Assembly: GCA_002335605.1 (NCBI GenBank)
Contig: BEDY01000011.1
Location: forward strand, 62,001 to 126,000
Direction: 5' to 3'
DNA length: 64,000 nt
DNA from: Prillingera fragicola
Lineage: Eukaryota > Basidiomycota > Tremellomycetes > Trichosporonales > Trichosporonaceae
Both the position numbers and the translations under genes were made by a program. The notes under the pieces are model-generated. The model was not told the origin of the DNA, made no database searches, and was given only the letters and a program-made list of their open reading frames with translations. The first letter of the stretch is position 1. Each line of letters opens with the position of its first letter. Below are positions 1 to 10,399 of the stretch, piece by piece.

Positions 1-47
1 TATCTGCCCTCTCCCGTTTGGCAACTGTATCCTGGCTGACGGCACAG

Positions 48-136
48 ATCACTGCGTGTGGCTGTTTGGAGCAAACCACAGGGGTTGGTTTTGCAAGTAC
101 TGTGGCTGCAACGCCAAGCCCTTCCCAGCATGGTGA
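48..136 (+). CDS. C4-1: last exon of a small four-cysteine protein, 5' part missing
   Basis: Only the second exon is visible. A branch site (CTGAC) and acceptor CACAG end at base 47, and the exon then reads in phase 1 to a TGA at 134-136. It shows the family signature: an aromatic or His residue then Cys (HCVW), about 14 residues, then FCKYC and a short tail ending PFPAW. The first exon, which should carry the start and the first cysteine, lies at or beyond the window edge. The function is unknown. The cysteine spacing resembles a small zinc-binding fold, which is inference. The same exon plan recurs in the genes at 750, 20786, 21460, 22986, 23541, 24145 and 25410. Confidence 0.55.
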
Positions 137-749
137 CATGCCTGTTGTGTCTTTTGGAGCTCTTGTTGTCACCAATGTGTGGTGGCTGATGCATCGTTAC
201 AATTCACTTCTTGTTGGTGCGTTTCTTCGTCGCACCCTCCTACATACATACTGGTATTATTGGGTGAATTTTCGGGAGTTTTTCGGAGCTTTTCAATCAC
301 ATTAACACGAACATTACTCACGATGCCGAGCCCATCACCCCCACCACTCTGCTCAGGTTGCAGGCTCACTGGCAAAAACTACAACAGTGAGCTCCGCGGT
401 GCGTCGAGGAGTGCACTATTGTCTGACGCCCAGAACCTTGCGTTGCTCTTTTTCAAGTAGTTGGCCTCTTGCCATTTTACGGCTGTCGCTACTGTGGCGC
501 AATGATGACTGGGTGTGATCTGCAAATGTGATGAAAGGTCCCGGGCAAGTCCTGGGGTGCGTTGTTGGCAGAAGTGTTGATGGATGGAAGGCTCGTTGAA
601 GACTGATGGAGAATGAGTTTGGGTGCACGCTCTCATTGATTTCACCTTCTCCTCGAGAAACAGGATTACACGTGTTATGACCATCACTAAGTTCGTTGGA
701 AAGCTCTTATAAGAATCCTCATAATATCACTCGTACCCTCCAAGAACAA
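137..749. other. Intergenic, no gene seen
   Basis: Short overlapping frames occur on both strands, but none has a plausible start, splice sites and sustained coding bias. It probably holds the 3' end of C4-1 and the promoter of C4-2. Confidence 0.5.
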
Positions 750-1214
750 ATGTCGCAGAACCAATCCAACAGAGCCATTCCGTACCAGGGGCCGGGAGGC
801 CCTCGATATCCGTCTCAGCAGGCGTCGCAGAACCCGTCACTGAACTCCGGCCAGAGCTTCCCACAGGACATCCCACAAAACTTCGTCCAGAATCTCCCAC
901 AGCAGATGTTCCTTCCCCCGCCCCCCGCCGACACACTCCTCCGCCCCCTGACCCATTGCCCGGGCGACATACACAGGATGAATATGGGTGGTGAGCCCCT
1001 TCCTTCCCGGAAGTCCAAAGAGCAATCACTGACAAGTGGCACAGGAGTTTGCCTCGCCGCGGCTGTTGGGACCGCGACCCAGTGGGGGATTAAATGCGCT
1101 TACTGTCAAAGGGATATTATGCGGCCGAGTGGAGTCATGCCTCGTGTCACTCCCAAGCTCTTCACTACCAAGAACCCTCCTACCAAGGGCCTGAAGAGAG
1201 AGGCGAAGAAGTAG
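750..1214 (+). CDS. C4-2: Gln/Pro-rich protein with four-cysteine domain and basic tail
   Basis: The predicted product is about 136 residues from two exons, 750-990 and 1045-1214. The frame runs open upstream to 696, but only through a TTG codon, so the ATG at 750 (MSQNQ) was chosen. The first 80 residues are rich in Gln, Asn, Pro and Ser and look disordered. Then come the four cysteines: THCPG, GGVCL, and KCAYC. A 34-residue basic tail rich in Lys and Pro follows, which the other members lack. The intron is 54 nt, phase 1, with CTGAC before CACAG. It also reads through in frame, so an unspliced isoform is possible. The gene joins the C4 family by cysteine pattern and intron position. Its function is unknown. 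Confidence 0.55.
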   Translation: MSQNQSNRAIPYQGPGGPRYPSQQASQNPSLNSGQSFPQDIPQNFVQNLPQQMFLPPPPADTLLRPLTHCPGDIHRMNMGGEPLPSRKSKEQSLTSGTGVCLAAAVGTATQWGIKCAYCQRDIMRPSGVMPRVTPKLFTTKNPPTKGLKREAKK

Positions 1215-1609
1215 CTAACGCGGAGGCAAGTCAGTGATTATACCTTCCGGTGATCAGAGAATCTGCCGGATTAAAATCCGTACGCGTCTGTTATCATAAT
1301 CACTGCTGCAGGATAGCACTGTAAGTGATCAGTGATGATATTATGATATGCTGTATAATTACTGCACCGTCCTTGACACAGTCGGCTGGCGTCGTTCAGA
1401 GCAGATACTACAATAAAATAATTTCACGCTGGTGTGTAAACACATGGTCGCCATCCTGCTTCCCCTCCCGATATGATCTCTCCGCTCCCTCAGGCAGCTC
1501 TCTGAAGCTCTGAATTGATAGCTATTGATTTTGCATACATGTTTGAGCTTTGGCTATCCCTGACGCCCACGCGCGCGGAAAACTCCACTCGCCACACCAA
1601 CAACATCCA
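1215..1609. other. Intergenic, AT-richer, no gene seen
   Basis: No convincing coding frame is present between C4-2 and tRNA-Val. Confidence 0.5.
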
Positions 1610-1698
1610 GGCCACTTAGCTCAGTTGGTTAGAGCGTATGCTTAACACGTGCAAGTGTCTAGCGCATAAGGTCGGCGGTTCGACCCCGCCAGAGGTCA
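1610..1698 (+). tRNA. tRNA-Val (AAC) with intron
   Basis: The acceptor strands GGCCACT and AGAGGTC pair with one mismatch. The D arm is GCTC/GAGC and the T arm is GGCGG TTCGACC CCGCC. The anticodon stem TATGC/GCATA closes a loop TTAACA interrupted by about 15 nt after position 37, the standard nuclear tRNA intron site. The anticodon is AAC (read as IAC), giving Val. The discriminator base is A and no CCA is encoded, as expected for a eukaryotic nuclear gene. Confidence 0.9.
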
Positions 1699-3515
1699 TT
1701 TCCTTTTTGCTTGTACGGCACAGAAAAGAGGTATGCATGGCCGGTGGGATGGTGGCGAGGACTGAAAGCTTGATGGTGCGAAGCAGTGTGGGGTAACTGG
1801 AGGTGTGGGGTGGAGGTGCGGAGTGGCGCTCCATTTGGCCCACAGTAAACTCAAGCACGCATTCATGGGTCCGAATCCTTGTACAGCTAGTGTTATGAGA
1901 TCTGAGATCTGCTAGTTAGCACTTCTTGAGGTAGCAGGGACAATTGCTTGGACAGTCTGTTGCTCACATCGGACGTGCGCAGCTACATGTGCATGGCGGA
2001 CGTCTCCCAACATTCTCGCGCCACTTGCCACCCAACGTTGCAGGATTCCACAGGATCAAATCAATGACCACCACAATCGTCCTCACGGCAGGCTGAAAAT
2101 CCATCTGCAGTAGAGGCATAGGAGGGTACCTTCCCTCGAGGTGTAGGGATGGCACATCTCTCGCAACCAGTGTCAGCCACTCTTCAACCTGCCAACCTGG
2201 CAGCCCAGCAAGGGCCGGTCAAGGAGATGCAGATACTCACTCCCTCTGTTGAAGCGGTACGGGTCACCCGAACAAATACGCAAGTAGTATCCTGCGGGCA
2301 TGTTGTTGGACATGATTGGACTTGTTAGGAATGATGTCGAAAGATGCACAAGCGAAAGAATTAATAAATTCCACTATATGTGCACACATCCATCGCACCT
2401 CTGTTGTTGCTTCTCCCCATCAACACACACACCAGTGGTATGGCAAACTTCACCCTCCTCTCCCTTCACAAAAGCCACCATGTTCTCCTTCAATCCTCCG
2501 CCCGGGTAAACCTGTGGCAGCAATAAAGGCACTCGAGGGAAGTTTCCCCAATGTGAGGAAAGCACCGTCCTGGCGCCCGTTAGTCAACGCCACACTGCCA
2601 ACGATGACAATACGCACGACCCCGGTTGTGGCCTGTCTTGTCGCCGAGGCAGACGCGCGTGAAGAACTCTGCCATGTTGTTGTGTAATCGTGGTTGTGAA
2701 ACGTGAATGAAGAAGAGGTGAGGAGCAGGTAAGAAGTGGGACAATGTTGTGCAGTATATGTATCAGGTGTGCGGCGCCTCCCCTTGCCGCACCATGTGGC
2801 TGTCCTCGCCCTTCCCAGACTGCGCAAGGTCCCCAAAGTGACCGACCTAGAATGCGTGGTAACAAAACGCACACATCAGAGAGTTGATTACAATCTCGGG
2901 AAAGCATAGTTCTAGAGTGCAGGCGTCAGTCCTGGACTCACTAGAGGGTCGAGACTCACGATCCTTGTTTCTGCCCAGCTCGTCGCCGGGGCAGAGTCGC
3001 TTATAGAAGTGAGTGGTCATTACGGTGGGCGCCGTTGTTGTACTCGTTGTGGGTGTGGGTGCTAGTGGCGAAAATGGTTGAATAGAGAGAATAAGTAGCG
3101 TTGAGGATGTTCTTCTCGCCCCACCGAAGGCAAGGCGGTGGGGAAGAAGACGTGTTGCTCGCTCCACCTGGCAGCCACACGTCCTCCCCCACAACATGTT
3201 CCCACTCTTAGTGTGACCACGATGTGTACACCAATCACATCATGTGCGATGTGACTATGTAGAGGTAAGAAGACACCTGAGGCGGCCACTCCAGCACACA
3301 CGACTGCCGCTGAGCACTTCGCGGCATGACCATAACTACACATCGTTCATTCATAATCTCATGACCTCAAAACCGTTCCAACGTCTCAAGCACGTCTACA
3401 TCATAACACACCCCTTTGGCGCCTCCTTTCTCAACCGTGCAGCCTCAGCCGCCTCAGCCTCTTTCCTCTTTCTCTCCTCCTCGGCCTCAAACTCTCTATT
3501 CTGGACCTACAACCG
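1699..3515. other. 1.8-kb stretch without a supported gene
   Basis: Open frames exist on both strands (for example around 2450-2900 minus), but they are low-complexity, lack a consistent exon plan and match nothing I recognise. A GTGAGT-like donor on the minus strand near 2237 could belong to a decayed or unrecognised gene. Confidence 0.4.
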
Positions 3516-4314
3516 TCAGCCAACCTCCAACCAACCCCACAAACCTACCCGCTCAAGCAACAACTCCTCGAGCGCATCACTGACCTCGCACAAACTAGCC
3601 CATTCCCCCTGGAGCACAGCCGTATACCGCCCCTCGAGGACAATCTCCGGATCAAGCCTCAACACAGCGGCATGCAGCTGCATACGCGCCGCCGCAGAGT
3701 CCGGCCCCCACAGCACGACACTTGTGAGCTTCCCCTTGATCACTGCGGCGCGGTACGCGGCGACCACCCGCGGGACCTCGGGCGGCGGGGCCATGGGGAG
3801 CGCTGGGGTCGTGAGGCGCCAGCGCTCGATGGAGCCTGGAAATGTGTAGCCGCTTGTGCGCCGGTGGTGCTCTGGGGAGGGGTGGGGGACGGGGTCGCCC
3901 GGCCAGTAGGTCGGTTGCTGGGGATGAATCGTGGAGGGGCCGGGGGTGGGGCGGGTGGGTGCGCCGATGTCTGAGGGTTGGATGGGCGGTTTGCTGTTCT
4001 TCCTGTTCTTCGTTCGGCGCGGTTTGTGCTGGGTTTGGACTGGGGGCTGAGGGAGATGTGCTTGGGAAAGGTGTGCTGGGCCAGGCGTAGCTCGAGTTCG
4101 GGTCAATGACTGGACGAGGAGGTACGGGTGGCACGTCGCTTGTTGGACTCTGCGGCGAGTCTGGGAGTGAACTGATGCGTGCACTGTGGTGGCCGTTCGG
4201 GTGTGGTGTCGGCGGACGACGGTCTGGATAAGGGAGCAGCGTTGACAGGAATAATAGAAAGGCTGTCAGAGGCGTAGGGTGAGAGTTCGAAGTTGCTGAA
4301 TCGGTATACGGCAT
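3516..4314 (-). CDS. Hypothetical Pro-rich protein, exon structure unresolved
   Basis: The C-terminal 130 residues (about 3516-3920) look coding, with a segment around VLWGPDSAAARMQLH and a Leu/Glu-rich helix near the end (DALEELLLERVG). In that frame the apparent start at 4184 is a GTG, so the real start is probably upstream in another frame. The ATG at 4312-4314 begins MPYTDSATS and opens a Pro/Ser-rich stretch. An intron somewhere in 4000-4250 must join the frames, but I cannot place it. The third frame in this region contains SSADTTPERP, close to SSPDTTPERP in the small gene at 39293. The function is unknown. Confidence 0.4.
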
Positions 4315-4671
4315 GTTGCAAGTGGCGAGGATGGGGTTGGGAGTGGGCTATGGCGTCTCAGTTTGCCGGGTTGAGTCTGACTTGGGTCGGTAGGTATCGC
4401 TTAGTTCCTGGGTGCATGTTCCTTTGTACCGTGGCATCGGGGGAAGCTTGGGGAGAGATGGGCTGATCTGCGCTGTAATGAGGCAGAAGAAGACGAGGCG
4501 CAAGTGATGGCGTGAGAAGCAAGAGTGGTGGCGAGAAGCCATGCTTCGTGCTTCTTCGTGCCGAAGACATCTCTCGTAGGGTCGTTGCCCCAGTTTCCCG
4601 AACCTGTGGCAATGTCTATGCTGTATACATCTATTGTGTCTATGATGGGTGTATGGATCTAGATCTATGGT
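4315..4671. other. Intergenic, no gene seen
   Basis: The stretch lies downstream of the hydrolase stop codon and upstream of the minus-strand hypothetical gene. Its short frames are not convincing. Confidence 0.5.
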
Positions 4672-6415
4672 CTACAGGCCTTGGACGAGGTTCTCGCTGC
4701 CCTCAGCCGAGGTCGGCTCATTGACACAGAGCACCTTCCAACCGACACGCGCGGGCAGAGCGCCAGTCTGCGGCGAGACCTTGTCGCCCTTGACCCACGT
4801 CCATCCCTCGCCGTGGGACTCCTCGTCGGGGCCAAGCGATGCCCCGTCGGTCGTCGTCTCGAATGCGAGAGACGCCGCGGTGGGGCCAAGATCCCGTGCG
4901 GCGGCGGTCAGGAACTCGGAGACGGGCTTGAGGATCCAGCGCTGCTTGTTGCGTCCAAAGAGGGGACCGTCAAACCAGCCCAGGTGGCCGCCGCCGCCAG
5001 TGACAGCGAGGTGGACGTGAGATGAGTTGACAATCTGGTTGATGGGCAGGGCGTCGCCGTGCACGACCGGGTCGTCCATGGCGTTCAGCCCCAGCGTCGG
5101 TACCTTGACGTTGTGCACGACCTGGTGCGAACCGGCGTACTCGTAGTACTCGTCGGCCGAGTTGAAGCGGAAGGGAGGGTCGGGGCCTCCGGCTTTGACG
5201 ACAAATGCGTCGTCGACCATCTTGAGTCGTACGCCGTGGCGCAAAGCCCGAAGGCGCTTCATCTCGGGGACCGCGGCCTTGAGCCTGCTTCCCTCTGCTT
5301 CAAAGATTTCGGGGTTGAGCTCGTAGTGCTTGAAGAACAGACGGAGGAGGTTTTGACCCAGGGCACGCGAGTAGATGCGTGACGAGAGCCAGCCGTCCTC
5401 GAGTGCGTGGGACATGGCGACAATGTCCCACGGGCAGCCGATTACGCAGCCCGAGGACAAAAGGGACTGGTCACCACGCTCACCGAGGTAGCGTGCGAGG
5501 ACAGATGCGCCGAGGGAAAAGCCGATGCCGTGCATGGCAGACGAGGGGAAGCGCGAGCGAATGTAGTGAACAGCGGTGTGGAGGTCGGACGATGCCGCGG
5601 CAGAGTAGAACTGCGGCGAGGTGATGGGCGTGCCTCCGCAGCCACGGAACTGCAGCGTCAGCGCATGTCGCAAACCCAACGGCAACACCTTTGCCGGCTG
5701 GTACTCACGTCTACAACGACGGCACGGCCACCAAGCCCGCCCTGCTCCTTGGTCTTGGTAACCCACCGCGCAATGTTCCGGACATAGCTCTCCTGGGCAC
5801 TGCCAGTGAGGCCGTGGCCAAAGACGATCGTCGGCGCATCGGCCGGCAGGTCCTCATGGTTTGCCGGTGCCATGTCCAGCGACAACGTGCCGCCATCCGG
5901 GACACGGATCTGGGTGCGGACATAGTCAATCTTTTCAATACCGTTAAAGTTGCCCGCGACGATAAAAAAGGTCTGCAGGTGGCCACTGGAGTAGTCAGCA
6001 TACGAGCTACGAGTGGAGATTGCCGGAGGGGTCGGTTCCCGGTGTTATCAGACAGCGCCGCGCACAGGCGTCCAAGCCACCGCCACCACCGTCACCGATA
6101 CCCGGCACCCTCCTACGGACGTACTCACTTTGGCAACCACCAGCTGGGTATAAACGTGCCGTTGAGGCTGGGCACGCTCTCGCTAATCCACCTGTCGACG
6201 TTGGCAGCTTTTTCCTCGCCGCGTACCCCTGCTGCTGATGCGCTCAGGACGACCGACCCCGGAACGCGCGGGCGCACGCGTACGATCTGGCGCGAGTAGT
6301 GTGCGAGACCGAGCATGCCTAGGAGTGCAAAGAGGAGCTGGCTCGGGAGGCTGGCGACGGCGGCTAGCGCTGAGCGCGGGAGGTAGAAGGATTTGACTGG
6401 TGGGGATTGGAGCAT
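4672..6415 (-). CDS. Alpha/beta hydrolase, YheT/Eht1-like (fatty-acid ethyl ester synthase/esterase type)
   Basis: The 513-residue product comes from three exons: 6415-6129, 5985-5709 and 5649-4672. Introns of 143 and 59 nt have GTGAGTAC donors and CAG acceptors, and splicing restores two family hallmarks. WWLPNGHLQTFF spans intron 1 and VVVDFRGCGGTP spans intron 2. The nucleophile elbow is GFSLGA (Ser), the acid is in LNAMDDPVV (Asp) and the His is in GGGGHLGWF, so the catalytic triad is complete. A hydrophobic segment near residues 15-35 may anchor it to a membrane. In yeast this family (Eht1, Eeb1, Mgl2) handles medium-chain acyl esters and monoglycerides; the exact substrate here is not shown. 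An in-frame upstream extension reaches 6556, but ATG 6415 gives a normal N-terminus. The length fits the fungal family. Confidence 0.93.
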
Positions 6416-6952
6416 CCCTGTGTGCGTTGTTGTGCAATGAATGTGAGGGCTGAGTCGAGAGTGTGTGTGCGTGGGATAGTTTAGTCGCTCAGAGCAGAGA
6501 TGAACAGAGAGAAAGGACGAGAGATGCGTCGCTGGTGGCAGCATGTACAGTGCCAACTTTTGCCGCCAAGGATGTCACCCTTGTGGTGCGTGCCTGGGCG
6601 ATCGTCATTCCGGAAAAACAGGGGCTGGCGACATCCGGCCGCCGCTGCAGTGTCTTGATGACATGAGATCGTCCTGCGGCCTGCGTTGCCCAGGTTGCTG
6701 GTGTTATCCACGTGGCAGGCATGTACGACGCTCACAACGACGTCGACGACGACGACGACGCGACTCCGGAGCAGTGGTACACCAGCCTGGGGCGACCCTC
6801 TGGCGACTTCCATACCCGGCTCGGAGACTATCGGCCCTGGATCCCTCGGAGGCTGTCGGCGTGTGAGACTATCAGCAACACATCTCTTAACAGCCATAGC
6901 CTATGCAAATCTCTAGACCGATGCATGTTGCATGCTTTTTGTAACGACTACA

Positions 6953-8103
6953 CTACACCAAGCGGGTTATGAGCTTTCCTTTGTTTCCCTGGCTGCCGCT
7001 GAACAACCGTTCCCAAACCTTGGGCACATCCTGAATACTCGCGTCGACGACCGTTTCGACACCTTCCGTCTTAATCTTGCCGTCCTTTGCAAACTCCTGC
7101 AGCTTCTCGCCCTGGGCACGCCACTGGGGGGCCGATTCACCCACATTGAACCCCCGGATGGTGATGCCCTTGCCGATGATGGAAAAGATGTTGTTGTAGT
7201 CAAACTTGGCACCGTTGTACCCCGAGATCATGCCGCAGATCCCAATCATGCCGTGGTTCTTGACAAGCCCAAACATGATATTGAGCGCCTCGCCGCCCAC
7301 ATTTTCAAAGTAGCGGTCCGCGAGCTGGTCGCCGATCGCCGCCGCCAGGTCGGCCTCGAGGTTGCCCGCCTTGTAGTCGACGCAGGCGTCGGCGCCGAGG
7401 TAGTTTACGACCCAGTCGCACTTTTCCTTGCCGCCGGCAATGCCAATGACGCGCTTGGCGCCAACGACGTGCTTGGCGAACTGGATGGCCATGGAGCCGA
7501 CCGAACTGCGGACGTCAACCTTGCGCTTAGCTGAGAACTCGACCCAACTCACCCAGCAGCCCCAGACACGACGACGACGTGCTCCTTCTGGACCTTGAGA
7601 ATGTCAAAGATACCATGGTAGGCGGCAAGCGCACCGATGCCAAAGACACTGAGCGACGGCGCCTGCAGTCCCGGAACAGTGAGAGCGGGCGAGATGACGG
7701 CCGCGTCTGAGATGACGCCGACGTCAAACCAGTTCCACCTGCCAAACACCTTGTCGCCCGCCTTCCACTTGCTCGACTTGGACACCAACACCTCGGCCAC
7801 CCCGGAGGCGCGGACGGGGTCGTTCTTGTGCGTGGGCGGGGCGTGTGAGCGGGGGTCGGGGTTGGCCTGGATCCAGCCGCGCTGGGCGGGGTCGTTGGAG
7901 AAGAACTGGGTCTTGATGATGAGCTGGCCATCGGAGAGGGCCGGGAGGGGGCGTTCGGTGAGCGAGAAGGTGTCGGGCTGGACGTCGCCGGTGGGCGGGT
8001 TGGCGAGGAGCCAGATGTTTTGGGTCGTGGGGAGCGACATTGTGGTGAGGGTGCGGGCTTTGGTGAGGAGGGGTGAGGTGCGGCGTGTGAGTTGGGAAAG
8101 CAT
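6953..8103 (-). CDS. MDR-family NAD(P)H-dependent reductase (CurA / prostaglandin reductase type)
   Basis: The 367-residue product comes from exons 8103-7553 and 7505-6953, with a 47-nt intron. Splicing rebuilds the Rossmann glycine motif SGAAGSVGSMAIQFAK across the junction. The N-terminal half has the GroES-like fold with ASGVAEVLVS and GDKVFG. Downstream, YFENVGGEALN and the GMISGYN loop are typical of zinc-free double-bond reductases that reduce alpha,beta-unsaturated carbonyls with NADPH. No zinc-ligand cysteines are present. The first 21 residues are basic and Ser/Thr-rich (MLSQLTRRTSP) and could be a mitochondrial presequence. A second ATG (MSLPTTQN, near 8040) would give a cytosolic form, so dual targeting is possible but unproven. 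It lies head-to-tail with the hydrolase gene on the same strand. Confidence 0.93.
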
Positions 8104-8924
8104 TGGGTTGGCGTTGCCGTTAAGTCATGGGAGTCAGTTATACGTGATACCTTGCTCGGCGATCAGTCAGCGTTCCCAAGGTAGTGGAGTGTTATTCTGC
8201 CGCGGCATGGGCTTTTGATCACCAGCAGAGGTCACGAGAGCTGCGCAGGACCCACCCATCGCCGAAGGTGCGGCTGATTAGTGGTTCGGCTTATCAAAGA
8301 GAGTTTTGCCGTGATTGTCGATCCATTAGCTTCAGCGTCCTTGGCCTGACATAGCGGGTGATCACGCTGCTAGTGTCTGCCGATACGTTGAGGGCGGCCA
8401 TGATCATGCTGCGACATGAATGCCTAGGTAGTCGCAAAGCAAGTGTACATGACATTGTGAGACCAAGTCAAGGTGTTCAGACCGAGGGGTCAGCTGATAG
8501 CCCGCGCGCGCATTGGAATCCATCAGCGCGAGAGCTATCAACCTGATTCAAGGTGTTTCCACTCTTGGTTGCATTCAAACACCTCGATCTGACGGTGATT
8601 GCTCTTGACGACAACTTATGCATTCCTGAAGAGAGGCGGGTTGAAGCACCATCCACGAGCACGACTAATGACCTCATAGCCACCCCCACCCCAGCCGATG
8701 TATCTGCCATTCCGAAACGTTCAATCGTCTTGTCCAGCCAGCTGCCGCGATATCGCGACCCGAGTATGAGGGAATCCAGAGTCAACGTGCAATCTGCATA
8801 TGGACGTTTGCTGGAGCATCCGTGACCGGGCTGTTCCGGGGGGGGGCGCAGAAGCTTCAGTGGCATTGGGGGCGAATTGCCCTGGAAACGGTCGAGAGCA
8901 AGCTTTGGAGAACAAAAATATGTG
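8104..8924. other. Intergenic, no gene seen
   Basis: The stretch is upstream of the reductase and ahead of tRNA-Ala. A minus-strand frame at 8477-8866 has no recognisable domain or splice plan and is left out. Confidence 0.5.
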
Positions 8925-9011
8925 GGGCGTGTAGCTCAGTTGGTAGAGCGCGTCATTAGCATTTCATCAGTCTATTTGACGAGGTCTTTGGTTCGATTCC
9001 TAACTCGTCCA
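8925..9011 (+). tRNA. tRNA-Ala (AGC) with intron
   Basis: The acceptor GGGCGTG pairs with CTCGTCC apart from one T-T mismatch. The D arm is GCTC/GAGC. The anticodon stem CGTCA/TGACG closes a loop TTAGCA split after position 37 by about 14 nt. The anticodon AGC specifies Ala. The T arm TTTGG TTCGATT CCTAA has one mismatch. The discriminator is A, with no encoded CCA. The two mismatches are noted, but the fold is otherwise normal. Confidence 0.85.
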
Positions 9012-10399
9012 CATCTTTTTGCATTCTCCAGCACCAGGTAGTGCGCCATCCTTTTTGTCTCACAGCCTCAGCGGCCTTGTCTTTCCAGTGCTTGTATGCT
9101 CGGTTCACGAACAGATTGAGCAGTTCGTACCCGCAAGCCTATCCTTCGCCTTCCCATGATTGTCCACTTCCTGTTGGCCCGCGATAACGCGCTCACCTTC
9201 ACTGTGACTATCTGAACCCAATCGCGACCGCAGCACCGCCCAGGGTCTGGACGTGGCCCCCGCACTAGCTGTTTGGCTGAGCGTCGTTTGATCGCGTCTT
9301 GCTCCCTTACTCGGAATCTGAATGCGCGCGCGCTGGGACGCTTTGGCCGGGTGGGTGCGTGCGTCGTGTTCCCTTCCACATCGACCATGTCCTACCTCTC
9401 AGAGACATGACAATGCCACCTGCACTCCAGCATTTGGGCTCGAGATAGGTGGGTCTGGCTACGCCACATCAGCTGGTTGTGCATGTCTCGGCTCCCACCT
9501 CTTGGCCGTCCTCATGACCAGCCGGACTGAGTATCCCTGACCTTGAGCGCTGAGGGCAGTGGCACTTGGCGGAACGACGAGGTCCAAGCTGAACGCCATG
9601 CCGCAGCGCTCTGTGAGGCACGTCAGCGTGTCTCGGAGCGTTGGTGAACGTTCATGAGCTGGCGACATTGATGTTTCATGGTGATCAGCTTGACGCGCGT
9701 ACTGATCATAGGTAGGGAGACGCAAGGTGGCACTTTGACTAGCTGTTTGCTTCGTCAGCTGTTTACATCCTTGGTTAGCGAGATGCGTATGCACTTGCTT
9801 TGAAAGCTTGCTGAACTTTCATTGTCTTTCCTGACTCGTGTTATCTCCAGAATGCGCGATCAAGGATGCGAGGAGTGGTGCGAGGCTACGAAGACAAGGC
9901 TCATCACATTCGAGCGTCGTCATGCCCGGAGTGAAGGAGACGATGTAGATCACTATTGAACCTGCTCTACGAGCGTTCTTAGAGTGCAGTAGACTGAGAG
10001 TGGAAGTTCTTGCTACTGCGTAACGCTGTTAGATGCAAAGGTTGCATGAGTTGTCGTTACTCGTTGGTGGCTCGACGTGTGTGTCTGTGCCACTCATTTT
10101 TCCATTCCACAAACGACACACCAAGTGGAATGGTTGCACGGATCACCCATCATCCCCTTTTGCTCATTCTCACCATCATTCTCACCTATTCGTTCTGTTC
10201 AAACTCTCTCAGTCCTATCCCAACACCCCGGCTCAACGAACACTCTTACAAAGAGCTAGCCACAAGCCTAGTCCATGAGCAACAAGCAAGCACACACAAC
10301 CTCCTTCGCGCTCACACCAAACACCCACATCCTATTCGCGCCCATTGTTGCCACTTCTATCACTACCGCCGGCACACGACGTCCCCTGCACCTCGTACA
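9012..10399. other. 1.4-kb intergenic / 5' leader of the homeodomain gene
   Basis: No supported gene is present. The last 390 nt stay open in frame with the homeodomain gene but are rich in His, Ser and Thr with poor coding character. I treat them as leader sequence. Confidence 0.45.

Noticed and set aside
6721..6972. Small plus-strand frame with an Asp run
   Set aside because: The ATG frame is antisense to the end of the reductase gene and low in complexity; no splice plan or domain supports it.
10010..10399. Extending the homeodomain protein to the first in-frame ATG
   Set aside because: The added 130 residues are His/Ser/Thr-rich with poor codon character and look like transcript leader.
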